Source: Bimastos eiseni (taxonomy: Eukaryota > Annelida > Clitellata > Crassiclitellata > Lumbricidae). Taken from it: DNA of 64,000 bases. The position numbers were made by a program, and so were the translations under genes. Numbering within the stretch: position 1 is the stretch's first letter; the number at the start of each line of letters is the position of its first letter. Positions 21,346 to 33,955 of this stretch are shown one piece after another. The stretch is from NCBI GenBank assembly GCA_959347315.1, contig OY365814.1, positions 4,273,864-4,337,863 on the forward strand, written 5' to 3'. Below the pieces are notes generated by a model. The model did no database searches. It was not told where the DNA came from and saw only the letters and a list, made by a program, of their open reading frames with translations.

Positions 21346-24300
21346 CTGAAAACAGACACCGAATATAAAATGGCCTAATACTTTTATGGTATTTTTAGAA
21401 AGAGTAAAAATGTCAAAGTTCATCAGTAGGCAAATAGTTCTAAGATTATCGTAAAATGCAATCACTATTGTCTTTCAACTAATGTGGACAAGTTCAACGT
21501 AGTCTACACATATAATTATAGCAGAATAGAAGAGCAGTCCCTAAAGCTAGCGACTTCGTTTTCTTAGTCTCGGCATATGAAGCGGGTCGCAAGTCCTCTC
21601 CTTCGCCATCTCATCTTTCAACCGACAGTGTACGGTTGTTGTGCTCGAACTCTCGAACCAAATATCTGCCCATGTGAAAAACCCAACCTTTTGATCGACA
21701 GTTCATCGGCCTCTAGAGCATGTTAACCATGCATAGAGCGTCACATTAACTCCAGGGATTAGCACCATGTATGCAAAGCTATGGAAAATATTAAATTAAT
21801 AAATTAATTCAAGTTAGAAAGATTAAGAACAATCCAATGCGTGTACAATCAGAACCTATTCCCTTTCGGTTGCACCACAGATCACATGTTTCATCTATTA
21901 TAGGCCTACGTCATATTATTAAGTTTCAACCTTCTCCTTACTATGCAATAAACGCTTCTATCATCGTATAAAATGCAAGTATAATTAATATTACTGATTC
22001 GGCGATTTCGTTTATACAAATCCAGTTGAACAGAATCAGCCATCTTCAGTATTTTAAATGATATTTTCGTTGTGCTTTCGCTTTGATCAATCGCAGAAAT
22101 TGCCCAGTGGGAACTTTTCTGATCATTGGGATTTTCATGAGCATGGAAACTTCCCTTGCAAAGGCATAATAATTATTCTGTTGTGCACAAGAACGTTTGT
22201 CTAGCTCAACTTTCATGACTAAATCTGTCTTTGACAGACACAAATAATAATATCCAAAATGATAAACGGAATAATGTCGGAGATAAATGTTGATGGAGCA
22301 ACTGATAGAAAGGCAACATGCGAACGATAGGCCTACTCTGGTCTTTCTCGCAAACTTTGATGCATGTAAAATTTTCGCTCAACTCGCATAGGCCTACACC
22401 TGTTTAGTACTTGAAGTCCTTGCTTTGCGTATGGGTTACGTGCCAAACAAATGAGTCCAGAGTGGACGCGTTGAGCTGTTCATCAACCAGCTTGGTGTGG
22501 GATGATCTATAATGGCATGTGACTGGGATTCATCTCAAGAAATCGATCTGCTGGTTAGATCATTCGCAACACCGCGGTTCGGCTGGAGACCGGACCAGTA
22601 TAATTGACGCTCTCCAGTACTTGAAGTGATGTAGTGATTTCCCAGCTTAGGGTGTACAGCGCAGAGACGGAAATTTTGCAGAAATGGCGACAAAAAGGTT
22701 CATTTAGTTTTTAATCGCTTTAGCGAAAATCTTTTTGTTTATTTGGATAGCCTAATATCGCTCATAATACACCCAAATTTATCCAGTTTGAATACTAAAC
22801 TTTAGTTTGGAAATTTTGCCAATTTAATGTGGGCTCTAATATTGGAACACAGGGCACGAGAGATAGTAGAGAATGTGGTTATCACATGTCGTTCTTATAA
22901 ATGTGTCATTTGACTGTTTACATTGTGATTTATTAATAATCGTAATCGTCGGACATCTAAACACTCCTGGTGATCCTAGCAGCACTAGAAAAGTAACTAT
23001 GAATAATTAAGTACTTATGGACGTTCTGGTGGGCGACTTTATTGTCGTGCCACATCATCATCGTGCGTTCAATTTATTTGCGACATTTCGACAGGTGATA
23101 TAATTATTATGCGACTTTTTAAATTGGGACCTTTCAAGTGCGACCATTTAATTGCGACTTTTTTATTCGCGACATTTGTCTTCCAAATTTTCACTAAAAA
23201 ACCGGTGATATGATACTGGTGACCTTTGGTCCAACCTATAGAAAATCGCCAGTGCAAACATGTGCATTGTGTTCTGGTTCGACTCCCAGTGGGTTTTTTC
23301 TAGAGTCATTTCAATCTCAGTCAAACATGTTGCGTACACGGCGATCTAGAATTACGTATCACGCTCTTGGTTTTTATCCGAGGCTCCCTGGTCAAGAAAA
23401 ACTTTCACGGATCTGCTTCTAACTATCCCTGTAACTTTTGAACCGTTTGAGATATTCATTCCTAATTTTTTTATCTAAGATGGCGGATAGACGCCATCTT
23501 AGATTTCTTCAAAAGCCTGTAACTTTTAGACCGTTTGAGGCATTCATTCCAAATTTGGTATTCCGGCTCAATACGAAACCACAACTCAGATTTTTTAAAT
23601 GCTTGTAAAATGTCAATGAAATTGGCCTTTATATGAACATTATAATGTATATGTAAGAAACACACATTGTTTTGGTAGGCTATAAAAGAAAGAAATTACA
23701 ATTAGTAATTTTTTTTTCTTATCAATACCTAGTCATATTATTTCATCGCCAGCAGTCCACTTTTGTGTAAACACTTTCGAAATATTTACCACGACCGTGC
23801 CCGATGCAAAGAAACACTTTGCATGTTTTGCACCCGTAAACAGTTTTTTTTCGCTTCGGCAAGTTTTGTACTTGGCGATAGGATTTACTTTTTTTGTTCG
23901 CTTGTACTTATCCAAGCAGACAACACATCTTTTGTTACTTGTTGCTCCTTGTGGTCGCTCAGGTTAAGTGCACTTTGATAGCATCTTCATTGGTTAATCT
24001 GTGATCTGATGAACTTCTCCTCCCTATCGGAATAACTCTTTGACGATAATGTTCCAACTAATTTGTGGCAAAGGTTCTCAACAAAACAAATTGAAGGTAT
24101 GACTTCTCTTGCCAGGTGTTCTGTGTGGTTTGTAAACTTTTTTGTAAACTAAACCAGTTTGGTCACTGGATGTATTATAGTATTATAGAGACCCTGTAAG
24201 CGGAACTAATGTTCCTTTGGGTCCACACATTGCTACTGACTGTATACTGTCATTACATAATGCATTACTGTACTGCTGTGATTAACACTAAAGTTGATTA

Positions 24301-24385
24301 ATTGTTTAATTGAGCTAATCGTCAATGATTTTCACTTAAATACTCTGTCGTTTAACTGGATAATATCTCCTCATGTTTCTTCCAG
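21346..24385. other. No firm gene; GCGAC-rich patch at 23.03-23.25 kb
   Basis: AT-rich sequence. At about 23030-23250 the motif GCGAC-(x)TTT recurs six or more times between loosely inverted ends (GGGCGACTTT and AAAATCGCC), suggesting a small decayed DNA element. A Pol III B-box-like GGTTCGACTCC lies at about 23276-23286. Frames around 23.5-24.0 kb are short and unrecognised. Confidence 0.35.
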
Positions 24386-24473
24386 ATGGAAGGGCTAACA
24401 ACTGAAGAGGCGCGGTGCTGCTTGGTCGAGGTGATTACACGAATGCAAGTGGCTCCAAAACCTCGTCACCAGA
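24386..24473 (+). CDS. Possible short exon
   Basis: 88 nt between TTTCTTCCAG and GTAAGA, both near-consensus splice sites. It reads MEGLTTEEARCCLVEVITRM then QVAPKPRHQ. The product is unknown. Only the splice signals and the open frame support it; no neighbouring exon was found. Confidence 0.3.
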
Positions 24474-24794
24474 GTAAGAACGGAAAGTAAGAACTAAAGC
24501 TCAAGCAGGGCAGCAAAGTGAGGAAGCAGAACGATAAACCTGGTCAAGACAGACTATGAACACTCAGCGCAGGCCAACCAGGACAGAGCGGCAATGGTCA
24601 AGTCGGCTTATGAGAAAGGAAGACTACTATTTCCTTGAACGAGAGAGTGTGAAGGACGATGGAGAAGAACTAAATATAAGTGGAAAGATAAGGAGAAGAA
24701 ACAAAGGATATTATGGTTAAGAACTACGTAATTCACTTGACAAAATCTTTTGTCATTGCTTTGAAATTACGCGATGAAAACGAAGATGATGGAC

Positions 24795-25465
24795 TGAACT
24801 TCATACTTACTGCGCTAGGTTTTTAGATTTCAACGACTTCGTTCAATCTGATGAGAGGCTAAGGTCTAAGATTTTCGGCTTTTATTAGAAAACAAAATTC
24901 GTGTCTGCAGATACTAAGTGTCAGCCAAACGTATGTCGCTTTCGTGTATGTTTGTTGTCAACTGCAGACCCTATAGACAATATACACCGAATTGTTCATT
25001 TGACGCTTTATTAAGCGTAGGCATCAGTAAGCCTACGTGGTGAAAGAATAAAGGTTAGCGGCCTTCTCTGCCTTTCGACTCTTTCGTCACAAGTCTCCTA
25101 TTTTTGTTCTAAGATACATCCGGCTGGCCGCATAGAATCGTTTACCTAATTTAATTAAGCCCGTAGGCCTAGTTAATTGTAGTGTTCATAACCAACCGAT
25201 GTCGTACATCCTATTCAGGCTTGTCGTGTTTGTTTATCCCAGTAGGCCTACTGCTGGGTTAAACCAAACGCAAGAAAGAGCCTAAATGCATGCATGATTA
25301 CTATACTGTGTGCAATTATGAGATATAGCTACTAGCAATTGTCACCAAGACATCGAGGATAATTCTACATAGATCCAAAGTGCAAGTATCCAGGTAGCAA
25401 GTTCTTCGAGATCTGGTTAAGCACGTGTAGATCAATAAGACAAAAACGGGTGACTATGGTAGACC
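24795..25465 (+). repeat. ~650-bp dispersed repeat, copy 1
   Basis: Aligns in the same orientation with 36450-37105 over its length. Shared blocks include CATACTTACTG, CTAAGATTTTCGG, GCAGATACTAAGTG, CAGCCAAACGTATGTCGC, CTGCCTTTCGACTCT, CTAAGATACATCCGG, CATCCTATTCA and GTGCAAGTATCC. Divergence is perhaps 20-25% with indels. No reading frame. It directly precedes the LINE at 25.5 kb, while copy 2 directly follows a LINE remnant. It could be an LTR or leader of an older element. Confidence 0.7.
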
Positions 25466-25504
25466 TACACCGTTGAGTGTGACTGGAGTTGTACTATAGA
25501 GGCC

Positions 25505-27895
25505 TGTGATAACCAGGACGTAACACTGGCTTACGAACTCTTCAATTCCAAGGTTACAACGGCCTATAATCTTGCTTTTCCTATAAAACCCAAGCGAGTT
25601 AATAGGACTGTCTATAGGAAACCATGGATGACGGCTGCCCTTTACAAGTCAAACAGGACTAAAAACAAACTCTATTTAGCTTTTATAAATAGCCCTCCGC
25701 CAGGAAATTAAGACAAGTATACTGCTTATAAAAACAGATTCAAATCATTATGTAAGAAGTCCGAAAGACCTTTCTACTATTCTGTATTTACCAGATATAG
25801 CACAGATTTAAAAAATACACGGGTAACCATAAAATCGATTCTCAATACGAAGCAACACGATTCTTTAATAAAATGTGTTAACTCTAATGGCTCTAAGTTC
25901 ACAGATAACGCTCATATGGCTGAACTGTTCAATAATTATTTCACCAATATAGCAGATGATATAATTGCCAAAATACCATCGATCAACAACCCAACAACGA
26001 TCTACCTAAACCCGACCAGCCCCTCTTCTTTTGAAATATATGAAACTTTGGTAGAAGAGGTGATTTCCCTGAGCAAAACTCTGAAAACCACCCAAAGTAC
26101 TGGCCCGGACGATTTAAATCCCTCTGTAACGAAGCCCTTGCTATCTATTATTGCTAAACCTTTGGCCGATATAATAAATTGCTCATTGACTACTGGCATT
26201 GTACCTGGTCCACTGAAGGTAGCCAAAGTCACTCCAATTTATAAACAAGGCAACAGTAAGGAAATTGCAAATTATCGACCAATCTCAATATTGGCCTACC
26301 TTTTCAAACTGCTCGAAAAAGTGATGTATGTTCGCTGATATAATTATGTAGCCTCCAACGATATACTCTACGAATCTCAGCATGGATCTCAGCATGGCCA
26401 CTCCACCCTAATGTCACTTCTCAGTGTGCAAGATACTATCGCTGCTGCAATTAATCGAAATGAATATGCCATTGGCATCTTTGTGGATGTAGCAAAGGCC
26501 TTTGCTTCGGTAAACCATGACACTTTGTTACTTACACTAGAAAATTTAGGCATACGTGGTGTCACCTTGTCTTGGTTCCGCAGTTACCTAACTGGTAGAT
26601 ACCAACAGGTCAAATGTAATAATCATTTATCTTCCCTAAACCTAGTAAAACATGGTGTTCCGCAGGGCTCAATTCTGGGTTCTTTACTTATCTTACTATT
26701 TATAAATTACCTTCCAAATGCTTCGTCTGCACTCCATTTCTACTTGTTCGCAGATGATACAAACATATTTGCATCTAATAAGTCCAATGAAAAATTGGTC
26801 CTGCAGCTAAACCATGAGCTTGTAAATATAAATGATTGGTTTGCAGCCAACAAACTATCTATAAACATTTAAAAGACAAATTACATACTATTCAGCTCTC
26901 ACCGTAGGAAATTACCCCTAATTGAAATTCCTCCGTTAATAAACAACACACCAGTACCGAAAGTTAACTCAATCAAATTTCTGGGTGTTTTGATTGATAA
27001 TCACTTAACTTGGAACGACCACATACACAACATCTCAAAAAAATTGACAAAAGTCTTGGGATATTATCTAGAGTAGCCTACCTCTTACCAACAAATATAC
27101 GTAAAAGCCTATATTATACGATGATACACTCTTATCTAAATTGCTGCAATATTATCTGGGCATCTAATTACCCTTCTCGGCTGAAACGAATAACTATCCC
27201 CCAAAACCGAGCCGTTCGCTTTATTGCTGGTTATCCTCCTTTATCTCGGGTTGACCATGTATGCATACAGTTAGGATTACTTAAGTTAAAACTAATAACG
27301 TTGTGTCAAATATCTGAATTTATGTTCAAATACAACCAGAATCAATTACCTCCGGTTTTCAATAATTACTTTACATCACCAACTGATGCTAACCCTTATT
27401 GTCTGCGCCCTTCATCCTCCTCCTCATACAGACCTATCTATGCCATAACTAACACAAGAACATTCACCATAAAATATTCTGGTGCTAAGTTATGGAATAA
27501 CATTCCAGGTAAATTTAAAGCAATACCAAATCTTTATACCTTTAAGGCGAGTGTGCGGGAGTACTTCTTATTGACTTCACTTGAATGTAATCAAATCTGA
27601 TGTCATTCATGAATGTAATGTATCATAATAGTTCATTGTTATAAAATATGAGATAGTCAACGTGGTAATTAAATATTTAGCCATCCATGATGTAATAGTT
27701 AACTAGTTAAGCAATTATTAGTATCATCTATATATTGACCTCCGACCTTTGAATACTTTTTCTCTTAACATGGGTGGCCCTGCCTACAGGACCTCGGTCC
27801 TTCTTGGGTCTTTCCCCCTATTGTATCTAGCATATTATAATATTCTTGTTTAATCATCAAATGTTTTAGTTGAGGTCAATAAAAAGAATTTTTTT
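25505..27895 (+). mobile_element. 5'-truncated non-LTR retrotransposon (LINE)
   Basis: One continuous reverse-transcriptase reading path from about 25511 to 27600. It shows the template-binding NYRPISIL, the HST and HGVPQGSILGSLL region, the catalytic FADD (YLFADDTNIF, about 26744-26773) and the IKFLGVLID...LTWNDHI motif, followed by the typical C-terminal domain. Breaks: a stop near 25709, TGA at 26336-26338, TAA near 26870 and a one-base slip in an A-run near 27037. The endonuclease domain is missing, as is usual for 5' truncation. The 3' UTR ends near 27890 with CAATAAAAAG. By the FLGV/LTW features it belongs to the jockey/CR1/Daphne side of LINEs. Two further fragments of this kind lie at 31.1-31.9 kb and 35.4-36.4 kb. 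Confidence 0.8.
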
Positions 27896-27991
27896 TGTTT
27901 GTTTTGTTTGCTGACTGTGTTGTTATTGTAAAGCGCCCTTGTGGCGGCATGGCTGCGTTACGGCGCTGTAGAAATTGTCTGCTTAATAGTG

Positions 27992-28024
<33 letters not shown>

Positions 28025-28056
28025 TAAATAATATAAATAATAATAATAATATATGG
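27896..28056 (+). mobile_element. Retroposon 3' end with (AAT)n tail
   Basis: GTAAAGCGCCCTTGTGGCGG...GGCGCTGTAGAAATT followed by an AAT-rich tail at about 27991-28050. This is the common 3' end of L2/CR1-like LINEs or of SINEs that share their tail. It is inserted at the end of the preceding LINE. Confidence 0.5.
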
Positions 28057-28950
28057 TTCATAGGAGCGCCGATAGTGGTCATTGTGCGTCATATTTACAT
28101 GTAGGTCAAACGTGTGGGCACCATGACGTACGGTCCAAAACGCCCGAATGCAGGCTTTAAGAGCCAAACTGTGAACTGGATAAAGTAATAGTAATAGGCC
28201 TATAGATAGGCCATATAGCAAATAGCATTACCACAACGACCTCGAGGATAACTAGGTCTATAATCACAAGCTTCAAGGTGCCAGTAACTGTATAGGAAGT
28301 ACTTTTAAGACTACATTAACCAATACATCTGTCATCTAGAACTAAACATGCAAAAACATAACATATTGTAAGTTGTAACGTATCAAACGTTCAAGTGGTT
28401 AAGAAGAAATTCACAATCTGTGAAAATAAACCAAACATGCTTGAACCTGTTTGAACTATTTCTGAAGTTGATCTCAGAGACTCACATTAATCAAATAAAT
28501 TATGGCCTACAAATATTATTGATCGGGTGGCCTTTTGAGCGGGAGGCTTAAAATCCTCTAAGCATCTCGTCTAGGTCTACCTTAGGGAAAAAGACTAATT
28601 TGAGAACCATGTAAAAACCAGCATCAAAAGACGAATCAAGATCGGCAGTGTAGACTGTAGACTGTACAGTGTACACTGTAGAGCGACAAGTATGAGTTCG
28701 GTTCAGTTGAAATAAAAGTCTATGTTGTCCATAATAAGACTTTAGTAATTTCGACAAATGACACTTATAGCTCTGTGATCGTTGTGAGAAATAATATCAC
28801 TCGTTTTTGTTCAAAATTTTTTTATGGTACTATGTTCTTAATGCATACAAAAATCGGCTATCCTGTCAACGGCGGTTCCAATTTCCCAAATAATAATTTT
28901 AACAATATTGTGAACAATGTTTTATATTCTATGCTGACAAATAAAGTTTT
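28057..28950. other. No gene seen
   Basis: Unique sequence with short frames only. A local repeat GTAGACTGTA/CAGTGTACACTGTA occurs near 28652-28682. Confidence 0.4.
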
Positions 28951-29167
28951 ACATTAAGGAGAAGCGGGGTTGATGAAACGAATCAAGTTTAAGAAGAAGC
29001 TGGATGTATGAAAAAAATCACACTTAAATGGAAGCTGAATTTATGAAAAGAATCATTTGTAAGTGCAAGCTGGATGTGATGAAAAGATTCATGTTTAAAA
29101 AGTAGCTGGGTGAATGAAAAGAATCAAGTTTACGAAGAAGCTGGATAAATGGAATGAATCAGGCTTA
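28951..29167. repeat. ~45-bp tandem repeat, about five diverged copies
   Basis: Unit approximates AAGAAGCTGGATG-ATGAAAAGAATCA-GTTTA. A sixth copy lies apart at about 29878-29932. Copies differ by substitutions and small indels; no frame runs through them. Confidence 0.7.
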
Positions 29168-29399
29168 GCTTAAAGACCAAGTTTTGCGGGCGGTCAGTTT
29201 CTCGGGAAACTGAAAGACGAGCTACCACTGACTTGTCAATCAAGCCTGAACAGAGAAAGAGAGCAACAGAGCTCGAGATCTGCTTAGTATAGTCGGTGTG
29301 ACCCCATGTATTATAATAAATACTCAGGTCCGAGCATACATAGAACCTCATCTATGCAGCCCTATTCAGAGAGCGCGCCTCTGAATAGGCCCATCAGCC

Positions 29400-29432
<33 letters not shown>

Positions 29433-30060
29433 TGTTAAGATACTACTCTGACGGACAAGTAAAATCTAAGGTAATCTTTAAGAACAGATATATATATATA
29501 TATATAGATATAGGTATAGATAGAAAAGATATAGATATATATATATTTATATATATATATATATAATCTGTGCGCTATACACATATAGGCAATGAAACTA
29601 TAATAATATTATATCTGGTCCATAACGAACCCAGGCAAGTGTACAGGCACGAAGGCATATGAATGGCATATCAAGTACAGATGTTTACATACATATAATT
29701 ATTCACTCAGTCGCGTACTTGACTCATTTGAGCCTATTCAGATAGACTGACCACAGCGGTCCATTTGGTAAGATTGTATCCAGGGCGACTGAGATGTTTT
29801 GGGGAGATCTGATTGGAAGCCAGCAGGCAACAGGTATTCATTAGACCACGCCTGTAAACCTTTGGGTTGAAGTAGAGTCGGGATTGATGAAAAGAATCAT
29901 GACAGAGTAGAAGCTGGATGGATGAAATTATTACACGGTGTGTCATGCCTTAAAATACCATGCAGATTGGATTCCGGTGAAATTAAAATTTGGGAACGCC
30001 GGTGACGGGATAGCAAAATTATCTTTTGCGTTGTCATTTGCTACATAGTATAGTGTTTAA
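29168..30060. other. No gene; TA microsatellites at about 29400-29431 and 29489-29565
   Basis: TA-rich microsatellites between short unique segments. A small hairpin CAGTTTCTCGGGAAACTG sits at 29196-29213. Confidence 0.5.
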
Positions 30061-30800
30061 AATAGACAAGCTCATCATTTCATGTAATCGTAATCGTAAT
30101 GCCAGCTTTCTACAGCGCCCTCAAAAACCAAGTCGCGAGAACCAGCTTATTCACAGGCGCTTAATCAAAACAGAATCAATAGGCCGATGGGGGTCAAATT
30201 CCAGAGAGTCAGGCAGGCAGAGAGCTAAGGCGGATATGGTGTTTGGAGTTGAAAAAGTGAGGCTCGTAAGGCTAAGGGAAGGATTCAGGTTAGGATTTGT
30301 GAAAAAGCAATGTTGTCAGTTTTGAGTGGAAGACCTTTTTTTGAGAAAGCACGAGGTGAGGCGTTGGTGAGTTTGTACGATGGATTTGATATTTTTCTTA
30401 ATGCTAGAGGGAGTCTGTTCGAAAGAGGCGGAACAGCAGTAGATATGGAACGATTTCCAAATTTGAGTGATGATGCTACGGAAGGGTGAAGCAGTGTAAG
30501 GGTGGAAGAGAAACGAGTTGAGCGATGTTGTTGAATTGTAAACAATTGACGGAGATATGGTGGCTGTGAAGATTGGAGTGTGATGTAGGTGAGTGAAATG
30601 ACTTTACATTCAGTCCGCTCAGGTATTTTGAGCCAGTGAAGTGATTTGAAGACAATAGTGATATGATGGTGCTTTGGGGCTTTGGTAAAAGCGCGGGCTA
30701 GAGCATTCTGAGTGGCTTGAAGACGGTTTATTTGGGGCTATCTTTTTGAGGAAAAGGGAATTACAATTATTCAATTTAACCAAAACCATAACCACAACCA
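30061..30800 (-). mobile_element. 3' end of an L2/CR1-like LINE (minus)
   Basis: On the minus strand a C-terminal LINE segment reads through about 30660-30285 with SLHW near its start, QLFTIQQHRSTRFSSTLTLL, FGNRSISTAVPPLSNRLPLA and a stop at 30285. A short 3' UTR follows, ending GAGGGCGCTGTAGAAAGC with a TTACGA tail at about 30086-30102. The LHWL...RS.....PPLxNxLPxxLR arrangement is the usual end of L2/CR1-type ORF2. RT motifs are absent, so this is a 5' truncation. Confidence 0.6.
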
Positions 30801-31079
30801 AATATTTTTATTGTTCACTGACAATTCATCAGAAAAGTAAGCACATTACATGTATGTACAACTATTATATATACAGACAAACGAATGACAGCGATCAATA
30901 GGGATGAAGACAAAACCTGGTGACCCTCACCAATTACGTAGGTGATTGATGTCGGTATAATAATGGGCTCAGTTGCTACAAGTTTGTTAAGAAAAGAGAC
31001 TTAACTTGTTAACTAAAAAAATTCATACAGGATATAAGTAAACGAAATAGCATTTACCAAACATCACTTACAAATATAG

Positions 31080-31890
31080 CTGCTCAGTATCACATTTGAA
31101 AATCGCTGTGGGCTAAGTTATTTATATGAGCACGCAGTCTACGTTTAAACAAAAGACGTTGCGAAGACAGCGTAGTTCTGCCGGAACTCTGTTCCACGCA
31201 TTCGGACCAGAGCATTGAATCGAAAATTTTCGGGTGTTAGTACGCGTTTTAATGGGCCTATAATTAGTAGACGAGCTTAGTTTGTACGGGTTCACTTGGG
31301 CTACGGGCACAAAATAATTATCAAAAATAGAGGGCAGCTGGTTATGGAAGTGCTAGTACATAAATTCGCTAGTTTGCAATTGATTAATTTGCTCAATTCC
31401 CAGTATATGAGTTAGGCTATAGAGATATTCGGATGAGGCAAGATGAACGTTTCTAACAATAACTCTAAGGGCTGTCTTTTGAAGAGATATTAACCTTCTT
31501 AGTCTTGAATGGTAGTATGAAGACCATACAAGATTACAATAAGTTAAGTAAGGATGGACCATGGATGGAATAGTATAGGCTAAGACGTATAATTATTAGT
31601 GGGTAAGAGGTAGGCAATTCTAAATATTATTAATATATTTTTGGCTACTTTAGATGCTAATATTTCAATGTAGCTATTCCAAGTGAGATATTGATCTACA
31701 TAGACCTCCAGGAATTTTACTGAGCCAATTTTTGGAGTGGGGAAATTATTTATACTCAAAAAACCTATATTGGCAGGAAGATGCTTACGATGAGAGGTAA
31801 AGAGGATATAATTGGTCTTAGTGACGTTGAGTGACAGTTTATTTACAGTAAACCATTCGTTGACATGAGTAAGCTCCTGGTTCATTAATG
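31080..31890 (-). mobile_element. Fragment of the same LINE family as 25.5-27.9 kb (minus)
   Basis: Minus-strand frames give the region just after the catalytic motif: HVNEWFTVNKLSLNVTKTNY, FLEVYVDQYLTWNSYIE, then a C-terminal part with YLTYCNLVWSSYYHSRLRRL and SIQCSGPNAWNRVPAELRCL. This parallels 26810-27560 in order and sequence. At least three frame changes or stops. RT core and 5' part missing. Confidence 0.7.
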
Positions 31891-31980
31891 CAATTAGCTT
31901 ATCATAATTTTACGTGGACTATTGAAGTGGCGGTTGTGGATGCAGTTTTGAAGTCAAGCAGGGGGCTAATTCAACGAAGA

Positions 31981-32520
31981 TCACGGATATGCATGAAGCA
32001 AGAACGAGAAAGATAGGTAGTGTGATCTGCCGGCAAAGGCTTTGGGACAAAACTGACTTTTGTATGGTCTCAGTCCAGAGTGAGCGTCTTCATGTTTATC
32101 TGCATTAGAGTTTGTCAAGTTGACCAACATCTTCTCAATCGTAAATTCATTCGTTTGGAATTCTCCTGGATCTATTCCTAGAGTATGGTTATCACCAGAA
32201 CATCCAGAGTCTGCTTTATGCAATAACTGACTTTCAGATGATTTTTCTCTAGAATGAATTTTATTGACTAGAGCTTCTGATTCTAATTGACAATGAAGCC
32301 GATTTTCTGCCTCATTGTTGGCTATAATGGGAGACTTCTGATCACAAAGAGATGTACAAGTTTTGCCTTCTGTCTTGTTTACTTTAGCAGGGCTATCATT
32401 ATGTTTCTCAGAATTTCCAGACTCCATGAACACTTCAGTGCATAGAAGGCCTTCAAATAATTTTTCCCTGGTATGAATATGTAAGTGAACCTTAAGAGAG
32501 GAAGCCATACAGTTGCAAAG
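31981..32520 (-). pseudogene. Degenerate zinc-finger segment (minus)
   Basis: A minus-strand open frame of 185 codons ends with HEDAHSGLRPYKSQFCPKAF, a C2H2 finger with one Cys replaced, and starts near VHLHIHTREKLFEG, the end of another finger and its linker. A Ser/Glu/Asn-rich spacer of about 110 residues lies between. It points away from the plus-strand finger array that begins at about 32505, so the two halves are head to head, consistent with an inversion inside an old zinc-finger gene. Confidence 0.45.
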
Positions 32521-33168
32521 AATCACATGCGAACCCATAGTGGAGAAAAACCATACAGTTGCAAGATATGTGAGAAATCATTTGCACTGCTTCCTACTCT
32601 GAGAAACCATGAGAAAATTCATACTGGAGAAAACTCACACTTATGCTCACTTTGTAATAAGTCGTTTTTTCAAATTGGTGATTTAAGGAAGCACATGCGA
32701 ATCCATAATGGGGTAAAACCACACAAATGTCAGGTCAAATGTGAGGTATGTGAGAGAACATACTCAGCATCTTGTACTCTGAAGATGCACATGAGAACCC
32801 ATACCGGAGAGACACCATACAGCTGCTCATTATGTGAGAAAGAATTTGCAAGTCATGGTAATCTAACAAGTCATATCAGAGCGCATAATAGAGAAAAGCT
32901 ATTCAAATGCCATTTATGTGAGAAAACTTTCGCACAGTCTTCTACTCTAAAACAACATATGCATACACATACGGGCGAAAAGCCTTATTAATGTGAAGTA
33001 TGTGAGAAAGTCTTTTCACATCAGACTACAATCCACAGTGGGGAGAAACCGTTCAGCTGCATTGTTTGCCAGAAAAAGTTCTCGGATTCTTCTCATCTAC
33101 GCCGTCATGAAAGAACTCACATAGGACATTATAGCGTTAAACCTATGACAAAATTTGTTAAGCTTTGA
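32505..33168 (+). pseudogene. C2H2 zinc-finger array with one stop
   Basis: Tandem Kruppel-type fingers with HTGEKPY-type linkers: fingers at SCKICEKSF, LCSLCNKSF, CEVCERTY, SCSLCEKEF and KCHLCEKTF. A TAA follows at 32989-32991 (after EKPY). The same frame then gives a finger lacking its middle ([20 protein letters not shown]), a complete finger [20 protein letters not shown] and a stop at 33166-33168. The first finger, near 32507-32540, has lost its core and is out of frame. Such arrays normally bind DNA. The stop, deleted finger core and head-to-head partner suggest a dead copy, although the five-finger part alone could still be an exon. Confidence 0.65.
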
Positions 33169-33955
33169 AAAACAATAGAAGCATATCATTACTGCAAAAG
33201 CAAGGCTCTCTATAAAAGCTAACTTACACTCTCTGCAAGTCGGACAAATTTTTTTGCATTACTCCCCAAGATTTTATCCAAGAATTTTTTTTTATTTACC
33301 CGTGGATTCAAAGTTTACAATGATTTTATCTGCACTGTCACATGCATTTTATTGATTGTATTTTTAATTACATTTGTAACTGGCTAACTATTTTAAACCC
33401 AAGTTTCTAATGCATTTGTAGCATTGTTTCATATGATATTGTAACATGTCATGTGAGTGCGTGCTTAGAAATTTGCATTCACACAAATCAAAGAAATAGA
33501 AATTACATTGGACGGATATGAAATATTTGAAAATAACTGTTGAAAAGTAACAAGGAAAGAGACCTGATGTTAGATTATATTTAGAACAAGAAACTAGGTT
33601 CATGCATTGCATTGGATGTAAGCATTATATGTACTAAACAATTACTTAAAACCTGTATTTAAATGGAGAATGAGGTTTACCAAATATGTTCAAACCATCT
33701 GTGGAGTCTTTTAATTCACATTTTAATGGCAGTTGATTGACTTGTTGCTTGATTGCCACATTGACAATGACATTGTGTTAATTAATGTTTGCTATGTTCA
33801 CTGGCACGCACTAACTAAAAAATAATTAATTAGGGTAAAAAATACGTTTTATTTGTTAAATTCATTTCTTCAATAAACTTGATGAAGTAACACAAGCGTT
33901 GCAAATATTGATGTGCTCTGCATTACCGGAAATTTTGATCAATTGTTGGCACCCC
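33169..33955. other. No gene seen
   Basis: AT-rich flank of the zinc-finger remnant; possibly its former 3' UTR. No frame of note. Confidence 0.4.
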
